Notes under the pieces: generated by a model | The model's input: only the letters and a program-made list of their open reading frames with translations | What the model was told of the DNA's origin: nothing | Database searches by the model: none | Shown: piece by piece, positions 43,119 through 51,530 of the stretch | Layout of the letters: the number at the start of each line of letters is the position of its first letter | How positions within the stretch are numbered: the first letter of the stretch is position 1 | Program-made: the position numbers and the translations under genes | Assembly (NCBI GenBank): GCA_036266155.1 | Contig: DATANR010000146.1 | Span: forward strand, 1-63,494 | Source: SIAJ01 sp036266155 | GTDB taxonomy: Bacteria; Planctomycetota; Planctomycetia; Gemmatales; Gemmataceae | Direction of reading: 5' to 3' | DNA length: 63,494 nt

Positions 43119-45656
43119 ATGCGGTTGCTCACCTTGCTGGCCGTCCTACTCGTTGCCGGCATCGCGTCGGCCCAGAAGTTCGACAAGCAGAAACTCCTCG
43201 AAGCCCAAACGTTTTGGGACAACAAGGACTGGGACTGGTACAAGCAGAACATCCCCTTCTTCGACTGCCCCGATCCGGATCTGGTCACCACCTACTACTA
43301 CCGCTGGGAGTTGCTGACCAAACATCTGACCTACGGCTCGCCGAACGGCGGCTACTCGTTCACTGAATTCATCGACCGGCCATTCTGGTCGGTGGCCTAC
43401 GGCAGCATCAGTTGCCCGGCGGGGCTGCAGCTTTATGAGGCACGGTGGCTGCGGGACTCATGGGCCGCGCGCGATTATCTGCGCTACTGGTTCAAGACGG
43501 CTGGCGCAGAGCCACGACGATACAGCACTTGGCTCGCCGATGCCGCGGTAGCGGTTGATGACGTCATGCCGTTTTGGCCGTCTTCAATTGGAACCTTGCT
43601 CCCCGACCTCGTGAAGAACTTTGAAGCGTGGGAGAAAGAGCACTTCGACAAGGATGTGGGTCTGTTCTGGCAGACCGGTCACGACGACGGGATGGAATTC
43701 AACATCAACAGCCGGCAGACGCAGGACATCGTGCGTGGGGCGCCTGCCTATCGGCCGACGCTCAACTCGTACATGTACGCCGATGCGCTGGCGATCGCTC
43801 GGATCGCTGACCGCAAGGGCGAGGGAGCAACGGCTGACCTTTATCGGAAGAAGGCGGCCGCGCTCAAGGATAACGTGCAGAAGAAGCTCTGGGACCCCAA
43901 ACGCCAGTTCTTCTTCCCGATGGCCAAGCGCGATGAGGAGCGTGACGGCTTCAAGGTCAAGGCGGCATCGCTCACCTATCAAACCGGCCAGTTCGCCGGC
44001 AACGAGCATGGCCGCGAGTTGATCGGTTACGTGCCCTGGCAATTCAATTTGCCCGATCCCGGTTACGAAGCCGCCTGGAAGCCGCTGATGGACACGGACG
44101 GTTTTCTGGCGCCGTTCGGCCCAACCACTGTCGAGCGCAAAGACCCGCTCTTCAAGATTTCGCCAACGTGTTGCTGGTGGAGCGGCAACTCTTGGCCGTA
44201 CGCGACTTCGCAAACGCTCACGGCGATGGCCAATTTGTTGCAGAACTACAAGCAGGATGTCGTCACGAAAGACGACTACATCAAGCTACTGACGACTTAT
44301 GCAAAGACTCACCGCAAGAACGGCAAGCCGTACATCGCCGAGGCATGCAATCCGGACACCGGTTCATGGCAGGGGCACGACAGCTTCAATCACAGCGAGC
44401 ACTATTTTCACTCGAACTATATCGATCTCATCATCACGGGACTGATTGGGCTTCGTCCGCAAGATGACTGGAAAGTTCATCTGCACCCATTGGTCCCGGA
44501 CTCGTGGGATTATTTCGCGCTCGTCGATGTTCCGTTCAAGAATTTCACCGTGAGCGTCTATTGGGACCGAACAGGCAACCGATATGGGCTCGGAAAGGGG
44601 ATGCATGTCATCTATACCAGCACCCATTCATTCGACCGTGTGAAGCCAGTCGCCGTTGGAAGAGGAGGAGGAACGTTTTTTGGCACAGCTCCAAGAAGCA
44701 GAACCAACTTTGCCGTGAACAATGATGGCGCCTACTTTCCGCGCGTATTGGCATCATTCACGGGTCAAGGATCGTCCACCTCGAAACTGATTGACGGCAA
44801 CTATTGGTATCATGTCTCGCCGCCGAACCGGTGGACGTGCGAGGGCTCGCCGAACAAGACCGATTGGTGTGCCATCGACTTTGGCGTGAAACGAAAGATC
44901 AACAAAGTTATGCTGTACGTCCTTGATGATGGCGAGAAGGTCACTCCGCCGCAAAAGATCCGCGTGGAGTATTGGAACGGGAAGGATTGGAAACCGGTGT
45001 CCCTACCATATGGGGGCGACGCACTGCCCGAGCCGCGCGGCCGAGAGCCATACGTCATTGTGTTCCCGACCGAGAACACACAAAAAATTAGAGCCTTGCT
45101 CACCCACCGCGACGGATCCCGGAGTGGCCTGAGCGAATTCGAAGCCTGGGGGGAAATACACCACTCCGAATCGGATGGAAACATCGAACCCGCCCCCATG
45201 CCCGCCGGCAACTTCGCCTTCAACCCCGACGGCAAGCCGTTCCCGAAGGCCTCCGCGTCGTTCACCTCGCGGTTCGACAAGGTCGAGTTTGCCAACGATG
45301 GCAAGGTGAACTTTGCCGGCAGCCCGAACAATCGGTGGACGAGCTACGAGTCGCCGAACGCGAGCGATTGGCTCGAGATCGACTTCGGCGTCAAGAAGAC
45401 CTTTCGCCGCGTCGAGCTGGCCATCTACGACGATCGCGGCGGCGTGCAGGCCCCGGCCTCTTACGACGTGCAAATTTGGGCGGGTACGGCGTGGCAGTCG
45501 GTGCCCAAACAGAAAAAATCGCCCGAGAAGCCGGTCGGCGGACAGTTCAATGAAGTCGCATTCGATGCCGTGACGGCCAGCAAGGTGCGCGTCGTGTTCA
45601 CGCACCCGGCCAAGGCACGCAGTGGGGTGTCGGAGATGTTTGTGTGGGAGGAATAG
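43119..45656 (+). CDS. Secreted MGH1-like glycoside hydrolase with two discoidin-like domains
   Basis: 845 residues from ATG at 43119, preceded by GGAGG. Signal peptide 1-19. The body (about 25-500) is an (alpha/alpha)6-barrel of MGH1/GH63-like type, with WLRDSWAARDYLRYW, DDGMEFNINSRQTQDIV and CCWWSGNSWPYAT. Two related beta-sandwich domains follow at about 530-690 and 697-845 (each with NRWT...DW.xIDFGVKxx), resembling F5/8-type C carbohydrate-binding modules. Probably acts on a complex glycan outside the cell; substrate not inferable. Confidence 0.82.
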   Translation: MRLLTLLAVLLVAGIASAQKFDKQKLLEAQTFWDNKDWDWYKQNIPFFDCPDPDLVTTYYYRWELLTKHLTYGSPNGGYSFTEFIDRPFWSVAYGSISCPAGLQLYEARWLRDSWAARDYLRYWFKTAGAEPRRYSTWLADAAVAVDDVMPFWPSSIGTLLPDLVKNFEAWEKEHFDKDVGLFWQTGHDDGMEFNINSRQTQDIVRGAPAYRPTLNSYMYADALAIARIADRKGEGATADLYRKKAAALKDNVQKKLWDPKRQFFFPMAKRDEERDGFKVKAASLTYQTGQFAGNEHGRELIGYVPWQFNLPDPGYEAAWKPLMDTDGFLAPFGPTTVERKDPLFKISPTCCWWSGNSWPYATSQTLTAMANLLQNYKQDVVTKDDYIKLLTTYAKTHRKNGKPYIAEACNPDTGSWQGHDSFNHSEHYFHSNYIDLIITGLIGLRPQDDWKVHLHPLVPDSWDYFALVDVPFKNFTVSVYWDRTGNRYGLGKGMHVIYTSTHSFDRVKPVAVGRGGGTFFGTAPRSRTNFAVNNDGAYFPRVLASFTGQGSSTSKLIDGNYWYHVSPPNRWTCEGSPNKTDWCAIDFGVKRKINKVMLYVLDDGEKVTPPQKIRVEYWNGKDWKPVSLPYGGDALPEPRGREPYVIVFPTENTQKIRALLTHRDGSRSGLSEFEAWGEIHHSESDGNIEPAPMPAGNFAFNPDGKPFPKASASFTSRFDKVEFANDGKVNFAGSPNNRWTSYESPNASDWLEIDFGVKKTFRRVELAIYDDRGGVQAPASYDVQIWAGTAWQSVPKQKKSPEKPVGGQFNEVAFDAVTASKVRVVFTHPAKARSGVSEMFVWEE

Positions 45657-45662
45657 TGTTGC

Positions 45663-45681
45663 CCTCTCGCTCCGCGAGAGG
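45663..45681. repeat. 8-bp hairpin after the glycoside hydrolase gene
   Basis: CCTCTCGC-TCC-GCGAGAGG, a perfect stem just past the stop codon at 45656, adjoining the larger palindrome at 45690. Confidence 0.6.
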
Positions 45682-45689
45682 ATTGCAAG

Positions 45690-45721
45690 GTAGGTCCGCC
45701 GAGCCGGCTCGGCGGACCTAC
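45690..45721. repeat. Perfect 32-bp palindrome between convergent genes
   Basis: GTAGGTCCGCCGAGCC followed directly by its complement, with no spacer. It lies between the glycoside hydrolase gene (plus) and the thioredoxin/PDZ gene (minus), where a two-way terminator would be useful, though no U-tract is present. Confidence 0.85.
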
Positions 45722-45740
45722 TCAGAACTGCCTTAACTCG

Positions 45741-46940
45741 TTACTTCAACGTGATCTTCAGTTCCACCGCTTTACCATCGCGAAGCACCGTCAATTCCGC
45801 CGAATCTCCCACCAAATGCTCGCGGCGAACCATCGCCAAAAAGTCGTCCATCGAGCCTTCGACCGTCTTGCCGTCGAGTCTCACGATCACGTCGCCGGCC
45901 TTCATGCCGATGGCCTTGAGCGTCGAATGAACGTACTTGTCCTGCCGGAATGCGGCCTGAGCTTCCGGAATGCCCAGCTTCTTTTTCTCGTCCGCCGTCA
46001 AGTCCTCGGCGCTGACGGGCAACATCGGCAAGATGTCGAACAGCGACGGCCGCCACGACAGGTTCGTCTTGCGCCAACCGTCGACGACTTGCAAATCGCC
46101 CGCCATCTGATCGGTACTGCGCTTCCATTCGATCGGGATTTTGCCGCTCTTCGGTCCATTGTTGAGGGCATATTGTACGTCAGCATTCGACGCGACCGGC
46201 AGGCCGTTGAGCGTCACCAGCGTGTCGCCTGCCTTGATGCCGAGCTTGGCGGCCGGTGAGTTGTCGAGCACTGCTTTCACTATGTCGGCCCGATCAGTGT
46301 TGAGCGCCAGGCCGACGTTTTCGGGCAATGGATAGAACCACCGATCGTCGCGGTTCCACGTGCCGGCCGCCTTCGCGTCGGCGCGGCGGAACTCATTGAC
46401 CAGATGGCAGTGAATGCACTCGTTGCCGCGGCGTTTCTTTGCAGAGGCAAAATCTTCGGCTCGGATCGGCTTGGCGCGTTCGACTGTCTTCGCGGATCCA
46501 GCCTTGTGTCGGTCGAGCGCTTTTTGCATGGCGTATTTCAAGCCTGGCAACGACAGCCGGCCAGTATCGCTCTTGCCATCGCGGCCGCCGTAGCGTCCAT
46601 AGATCGTTTCGTCGGCCGACAAGAAGAAGCCGTACCACGTGCAATCGAAATCAAAATCGAAGAGCGTTAGATCGATCCCCGTGATGCGCAGGAGGCGCAC
46701 GCAGACAAATTGATTGGCGATCTCATCGAGCGGCTTGGCGAGTTTGACGACCTGCCCATCGAAATGAACACAGTCGCCGCAGGGATCGCAGCGGAAGACG
46801 ACGAAGAGCGGCTTGCCGGTGCGCTTCGCCTCGGCTTTCGCGGACGTGTAATCCGTGTGCCAACCGTTCGCCCGCGGATCGGCACGCTGGGCGAAGGCGG
46901 GAGCGACCAACGCAAGCGAAACAATCAGAGCGGTGCGCAT
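45741..46940 (-). CDS. Exported thioredoxin-like / heme-motif / PDZ protein
   Basis: 399 residues. Signal peptide 1-17. A thioredoxin-like module with CDPCGDC (Cys51, 54, 57), then a single c-type heme motif CIHCH (Cys175, Cys178, His179), then two PDZ-like domains (about 210-285, KLGIKAGDTLVTLNG; and about 330-399, GMKAGDVIVRLDG). The order suggests a periplasmic redox or chaperone function. Unlike the two genes at the window start, this one uses Cys, not UGA, in its redox motif. Confidence 0.87.
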   Translation of the reverse strand: MRTALIVSLALVAPAFAQRADPRANGWHTDYTSAKAEAKRTGKPLFVVFRCDPCGDCVHFDGQVVKLAKPLDEIANQFVCVRLLRITGIDLTLFDFDFDCTWYGFFLSADETIYGRYGGRDGKSDTGRLSLPGLKYAMQKALDRHKAGSAKTVERAKPIRAEDFASAKKRRGNECIHCHLVNEFRRADAKAAGTWNRDDRWFYPLPENVGLALNTDRADIVKAVLDNSPAAKLGIKAGDTLVTLNGLPVASNADVQYALNNGPKSGKIPIEWKRSTDQMAGDLQVVDGWRKTNLSWRPSLFDILPMLPVSAEDLTADEKKKLGIPEAQAAFRQDKYVHSTLKAIGMKAGDVIVRLDGKTVEGSMDDFLAMVRREHLVGDSAELTVLRDGKAVELKITLK

Positions 46941-46997
46941 GTGCTAGGATCCGTGGCGAGCGGGGCCGCATAACTACGCGGCTCCGCTCGCCGTTGA

Positions 46998-48290
46998 TTA
47001 ATCGGGCTCGCGGACGCTTGCGCCCGTGAGTGTGTACAGAAAATCTTCGGGATCGTTCGAATTCAACTTCAGCGTTCCTTCCACTTTGATCCGGCCGCGT
47101 TTGAGCGGGACCGCTTTGCCGCCCGCGATTTCCACGTAGATGATTCCCGCGGGTTCCGGCGTTTCACAAAACCAGCAGCCGATCGGATACTCGATGAACA
47201 TGAACCCCGTCACTGTCGGGGCCATCGACACCGGCTGCATGAAGCCGGTCATGGATACGGCCTTGCCGTCAAGCTTCGCCAAGTGCTGGTGAAAACGCGG
47301 CCGAAACGGTTTGTCGACGACCGTCTCCGACAGCACCGCCCACGGCAGCGCGTTGACGCCATCGGCACGGACCGCTGGCAACGCGGTCGCATCGAGCGTT
47401 CGACCCACGGCGCGCGGCGACTTGAAAACGATGTCGCCCCGATACTTCGAGTGCTCGGCATCTGGAAGTTTCGCGATCTCGTCGGCCGCGCTGCGGTAGA
47501 GGGCCCGGCGTTCGCGAGCCTCCGGAATCGTCAGCGCGAATTCGGTGACCACGCCGTCCATGAGTGCCGCCGCCGTTCGCACATCACCGTATGCGTTGGC
47601 CAACTCGGCCAGAAGCCAGAGTAATCGTGCGTCGGCCGGCAACCAGATTGCGAGCTGCTGCACGATCGCGACGTCGTCGGCCGGAAGCTTCTTGCGTGCC
47701 GCCGGATCGATTTTGCCGGCCTCTGGCTTGCCCGACGAGCCAACAAATTCCACACCGAAGAGATCATCCGGCAACTTGCCCGGCCGCGTCTCCTTCTGCC
47801 GCAGCTGGACGAGTTTGAGCTGCGCTTCCTCGAATGGTTTCCAGCGTGCAGGCGCCAGGCGAACGGCGTCGCGCAAAGTGCGCGCCGCTTCCGCGAGATC
47901 GCCCTGCAATTGCCAACCGGTCCCCAGATTGGCAATGAGTCGATAGTGATCGGGGTTAGTCCGCACCGCCGTACGGAGCACCTCGACGGCTTTAGCCGGT
48001 CGACCGAGCCGAATGTAGAGGCCGCCAAGATCGGCAGATTCATCGGCAGTGAGGCCGCGCTTCTTGCCGGCTTCTCCGAGCTTGGCCGCCGCGTCCTCAT
48101 ACTGCTCGCGGAGCAAGTGCAACGGCATCCCGGCCGCGGGAGTGACGCCGGCCATTCGGACGGCACGGTGATCGAGCAAGAACCCACGCCATTGTGCTGG
48201 CAACTCGGCCGGCGTCTCGCCGGAGTAGTGCAAGCCAGCCTGACTGACGGCTGGCAGAGCGACGGCGGCGATAAGGGTGAGGGTTCGCAA
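46998..48290 (-). CDS. Exported TPR protein with C-terminal DUF3299-like domain
   Basis: 430 residues. The start is a TTG at 48290 (no in-frame ATG nearby), followed by a signal peptide (RTLTLIAAVALPAVSQA). TPR-like helices at about 60-160 (LGRPAKAVEVLRTAVRTNPDHYRL). C-terminal 150 residues contain MTGFMQPVSMAPTVTGFMFIE and GCWFCETPEP, resembling DUF3299. Function unknown. No ribosome site is obvious. Confidence 0.72.
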   Translation of the reverse strand: MRTLTLIAAVALPAVSQAGLHYSGETPAELPAQWRGFLLDHRAVRMAGVTPAAGMPLHLLREQYEDAAAKLGEAGKKRGLTADESADLGGLYIRLGRPAKAVEVLRTAVRTNPDHYRLIANLGTGWQLQGDLAEAARTLRDAVRLAPARWKPFEEAQLKLVQLRQKETRPGKLPDDLFGVEFVGSSGKPEAGKIDPAARKKLPADDVAIVQQLAIWLPADARLLWLLAELANAYGDVRTAAALMDGVVTEFALTIPEARERRALYRSAADEIAKLPDAEHSKYRGDIVFKSPRAVGRTLDATALPAVRADGVNALPWAVLSETVVDKPFRPRFHQHLAKLDGKAVSMTGFMQPVSMAPTVTGFMFIEYPIGCWFCETPEPAGIIYVEIAGGKAVPLKRGRIKVEGTLKLNSNDPEDFLYTLTGASVREPD

Positions 48291-48393
48291 GATGCCGATA
48301 AGGTTGTGGTGAAGCAGGCTACTGCCATCATAGGGCGATGCACGGAGGCGCCCAAGCCGTCAACAAATGCGTTGCATTTCGCGGGACGAGGGA

Positions 48394-48513
48394 CTGTCGC
48401 ATGCAATGAAACGCAATCGTTTTTGGGGGGGGTGTGGCAAATGCGTGGCGATCTTGGCGACCTTACTCAAATTCCCGCAGAAAACGCACTTTTTTGAAAA
48501 GGAAGATCGCCAA
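48394..48513. repeat. Dispersed 120-bp element, copy 2
   Basis: About 90% identical to 25534-25653, including the G-run, GTGTGGCAAA, and the TGGCGATCTT / AAGATCGCCA stem. Differences are scattered single bases. Both possible reading frames encode basic peptides in each copy, but substitutions do not favour synonymous sites, so it is not evidently coding. Confidence 0.8.
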
Positions 48514-48580
48514 CTCTTGCGACGGTGCCGTTTCGTTGCGGATTTTCGGAATGAAACACAAAGGAGATGAGGGAGTCACA

Positions 48581-48691
48581 ATGCAATCCATTTGCAGGCG
48601 TTATGCCCCTTGCAGTCGGCGTCCCTGGCCGCGACAATCACCTTTAACGACCGGTCCACGTACGGTCGCAACCGCTTACCTATTCCGGTGA
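48581..48691 (+). CDS. Possible 36-residue leader peptide before the cytochrome gene
   Basis: ATG at 48581 follows GGGAG with five bases between, and AAGGAG further up. The peptide is rich in Arg, Pro and Cys (starts MQSICRRYAPCSRR). Its stop lies six bp before the cytochrome start, which itself has only a weak ribosome site, so the short frame could couple translation. It may also be chance. Confidence 0.3.
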   Translation: MQSICRRYAPCSRRPWPRQSPLTTGPRTVATAYLFR

Positions 48692-48697
48692 CAAGTG

Positions 48698-49075
48698 ATG
48701 CCGTTTCGATTCCGTGCCGCGGCCATGAGCATCGTAACCGTGGCCTGCGCCGCCGTTCTGTTGACGCCGGCGGCCGGCGAAGACACAAAGCCCGCCGACG
48801 ATGCCAAGGTGAGCTTCAAGGACGACATTCAACCGCTGCTGGTCGAAAAGTGCGGCAACTGCCACGGAACCAAGAAGGCGAAGAAGGGCGTCGATTATGT
48901 GACGTCGTACGACACGACCATGAAAACGGTGAAGGCCGACAAGCCGGAAGAGAGCCGACTGTTCAAGTCGATCACGGGCAAGGGCGCGAAGCCGATGCCG
49001 CCCAAGAACCCGTTGTCAGCCGATGAGATCGCCAAGGTCAAAGCCTGGATCGCGGCCGGCGCCAAGAACAACTGA
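48698..49075 (+). CDS. Exported single-domain c-type cytochrome (PSCyt1-like)
   Basis: 125 residues from ATG at 48698. Signal peptide (1-27), then VSFKDDIQPLLVEKCGNCHG with the heme motif Cys52, Cys55, His56, a later Met in KGAKPMPPK that could be the sixth ligand, and KVKAWIAAGAKNN at the end. Typical planctomycete cytochrome C domain protein. Predicted to carry one heme in the periplasm. It precedes citrate synthase by 14 bp, so the two may share a transcript. Confidence 0.88.
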   Translation: MPFRFRAAAMSIVTVACAAVLLTPAAGEDTKPADDAKVSFKDDIQPLLVEKCGNCHGTKKAKKGVDYVTSYDTTMKTVKADKPEESRLFKSITGKGAKPMPPKNPLSADEIAKVKAWIAAGAKNN

Positions 49076-49089
49076 CCAGGAAAAGTCGC

Positions 49090-50214
49090 ATGAGCACTAC
49101 CTCCGCCTATGCACCAGGTCTCGAAGGTATTGTCGCCGGCGAGACGGCCATCTCGACGATCGAGGAAGGGCTTCGTTATCGCGGCTATCCGGTCGGCGAC
49201 CTAGCCGAGCATTGCTCGTTCGATGAAGTCGCGTATTTGCTGCTCTACGGCGAACTGCCGACGACGAAGGAATTGACGCAATTTCAGAGCCGCGTGGCCA
49301 CCGCGCGTCGATTGCCATTGCCGCTCAAGGATCTGTTCCAGGCGTTGCCGAAATGGACGCTGCCGCTCGATGCACTGCGGACCGCGGTGAGTGTGCTGGC
49401 ACATTACGACCAGGACATGGCGGACAATTCGCGCGACGCCAACTTGCGCAAAGCGGAGCGCTTGCTCGCGCAGCTCCCTGTTGCCGTTGCCGACCACTAC
49501 CGCTTCAGCAAGGGCCTGCAACCGGTGCTCGCCCGGCCCGACATGAACCACGCGGCGAACTTTCTCTTCATGCTTCGCGGAACGGAGGCGACGCCCGACG
49601 AGGTGAAGGCGTTCGAAGTCTCGCTCATTCTCTACGCCGAGCATGAATTCAACGCGAGCACGTTCGCCGCGCGAACAATCGTGTCGACGCTCTCCGACCT
49701 GCATTCGGCCGTTTGCGGCGCGATCGGCGCCTTGAAGGGGGCCTTGCACGGCGGCGCCAACGAAAAGGTCATGGACGTCGTGCGTGCCGCGGGTGGGGTT
49801 GCCACGGCCGAAAAGTGGACGCGCGATGCGCTGGCACGCAAGGAGCGCATCATGGGCTTCGGCCATCGCGTTTACAAGGCCGGCGATGTTCGTGCGGGCA
49901 TTCTCAAGGTGTATTCGCGTGCCGCGGCCGAGAACGTCGGCGATGTTCAGTGGGAGGACACGGCCGACACGATCGAGCGGATCATGGCATCCGAGAAGAA
50001 GATGTACCCGAACCTCGATTGGCCCGCCGGTCGACTCTACCACTCGCTGGGGCTCGAGATTCCGATTTATACGCCGATCTTCGCCATCTCACGCGTGGCC
50101 GGATGGAGCGCCCACGTGATCGAGCAACTCGCGAACAACCGGCTCATCCGTCCGCGTTCGCTCTACGTGGGACCTGGCACGCGGCAAGTGAAGCCAATTG
50201 CCGAACGCGGCTGA
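49090..50214 (+). CDS. gltA: Citrate synthase
   Basis: 374 residues, size of the shorter type II / archaeal-like enzymes. Catalytic His in EHEFNAST (about 184), second His in GFGHRVYK (about 258), and Asp in NLDWPAG (about 309) fit the usual triad. Condenses oxaloacetate with acetyl-CoA to start the TCA cycle. A 2-methylcitrate synthase cannot be excluded. Follows the cytochrome gene by 14 bp. Confidence 0.93.
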   Translation: MSTTSAYAPGLEGIVAGETAISTIEEGLRYRGYPVGDLAEHCSFDEVAYLLLYGELPTTKELTQFQSRVATARRLPLPLKDLFQALPKWTLPLDALRTAVSVLAHYDQDMADNSRDANLRKAERLLAQLPVAVADHYRFSKGLQPVLARPDMNHAANFLFMLRGTEATPDEVKAFEVSLILYAEHEFNASTFAARTIVSTLSDLHSAVCGAIGALKGALHGGANEKVMDVVRAAGGVATAEKWTRDALARKERIMGFGHRVYKAGDVRAGILKVYSRAAAENVGDVQWEDTADTIERIMASEKKMYPNLDWPAGRLYHSLGLEIPIYTPIFAISRVAGWSAHVIEQLANNRLIRPRSLYVGPGTRQVKPIAERG

Positions 50215-50224
50215 GATGATGTTT

Positions 50225-50285
50225 AGACGGATGAGCCGGATGAACAAGATTTGTTTGGAACATGTTCATCCGGTTCATCCTGTCT
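50225..50285. repeat. Imperfect inverted repeat after citrate synthase
   Basis: Arms of 22-23 bp (50225-50246 and 50263-50285) with one unpaired base and one mismatch. Lies between the gltA stop and the methyltransferase start. Probably a terminator-like structure or short interspersed repeat. Confidence 0.6.
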
Positions 50286-50296
50286 AATTCTTCTGC

Positions 50297-51475
50297 ATGG
50301 ACCTCGTTGCGTTCCATCGCTTACTCACATCAGAAGGCCAGGCTGCGCTCGCGGCGGCCACGGCACTCGCCCCGACCGAAGCGACCTTTCTTTCGCATCA
50401 TCAGCGGTTGAGTAAGCAGGTCCCGAGTGACCTTGTGAAGGCCGCGCTTGAAACGGCGATCCTGCGTCGCAAGGCCGCGGGCAAGTTCACGCAAGCGGAC
50501 CGGATGTACTTCACGCGCGAAGCGCTCGAACAATCGTCGGGCGAGTTGGTGTCGAACCATCGAGCCCGACGGTTCACGCAATTCAAGTGCGTCGCCGACC
50601 TCTGCTGCGGCATCGGCGGCGACTTGATCGGGTTGGCACAAGCAAACGTGATAGCCGCCGACACCGATTCGCTACGATTGGCGATGGCGGCTGAGAACAT
50701 GAAGGCGTACGAACGGCCGGGCCGTGTCACCTTCGTCGAAAGCGATGTGCTCACGGTTCCGCTGAACGAACTTGATGCGGCATTTTGCGATCCGGATCGC
50801 CGAGCCGATGGCCGCCGGCACCTGCGTTTGCGGGAATACGCGCCGCCGGTTGATGCGCTTCGAGAGCGATTTCCGCCAGGATTCCCGCTGGCAACCAAGG
50901 TTGCGCCGGGCGTTCCGTGGGAAGACCTGCGAACGATCGATGCGGAGGCCGAGTTCATTTCCGTCGGCGGCGAATTGAAAGAGTGCTGCCTCTGGTTTGG
51001 GTCGCTGCGAACCGTGAGTCGCCGGGCAACCGTATTGCCGAGCGGAACAACGCTTGCCGCCGATCGGCCCGCCAATGCCGAACCGGCCGGCCTACCCCTC
51101 GCGTACCTGTACGATCCCGACCCAGCGATTATCCGCAGCGGACTTGTCGCCGACTTGGGGAGGCTACTGGATGCTCGACCGATCGATCCGGAGATCGCCT
51201 ATCTCACCTCGAACACGTCGGTCGCCACGCCGTTCGCTCGTTGTTTTGCGATATTGGAAGCGATGCCGTTCCACGCGCGTCAACTCGGCGAGCGATTGCG
51301 ATCGATGAATGTGGGGCCGGTTACGATCATGAAACGTGGGTCCGCCGTCGACGTCGACGAGTTGCGCCGTACGTGGAAGTTGACTGGCGATACGGTAGCG
51401 ACGGTGATTCTGACCCGAGTCCTGGGGAAGCCGTTCGCTCTCATTGCAAGTAACGAGCCGATGCAGCGCGATTGA
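50297..51475 (+). CDS. SAM-dependent methyltransferase with THUMP-like domain
   Basis: 392 residues. N-terminal helical region, then a class I methyltransferase fold: VADLCCGIGGDLIGLA (SAM-binding loop), VIAADTDSLRLAMAAENM, and DAAFCDPDRRADGRRHL where an NPPY-like motif would be. The C-terminal half (YLYDPDPAIIRSGLVADLG) matches the THUMP-like domain found in these proteins. Likely modifies RNA, but the target is unproven. Confidence 0.87.
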   Translation: MDLVAFHRLLTSEGQAALAAATALAPTEATFLSHHQRLSKQVPSDLVKAALETAILRRKAAGKFTQADRMYFTREALEQSSGELVSNHRARRFTQFKCVADLCCGIGGDLIGLAQANVIAADTDSLRLAMAAENMKAYERPGRVTFVESDVLTVPLNELDAAFCDPDRRADGRRHLRLREYAPPVDALRERFPPGFPLATKVAPGVPWEDLRTIDAEAEFISVGGELKECCLWFGSLRTVSRRATVLPSGTTLAADRPANAEPAGLPLAYLYDPDPAIIRSGLVADLGRLLDARPIDPEIAYLTSNTSVATPFARCFAILEAMPFHARQLGERLRSMNVGPVTIMKRGSAVDVDELRRTWKLTGDTVATVILTRVLGKPFALIASNEPMQRD

Positions 51476-51530
51476 CTTTACATTGTTGCAAACGATACGA
51501 TGGGCGTTAGAGCAATCGTGAGGATCGGCC

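Larger units (their letters stand above)
48291..48697. other. 407-bp divergent intergenic region
   Basis: Separates the TPR gene (minus) and the cytochrome gene (plus). It holds copy 2 of the dispersed 120-bp element and a 36-codon open frame (48581-48691) with a good ribosome site. No tRNA or other RNA gene was recognised. Confidence 0.6.
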
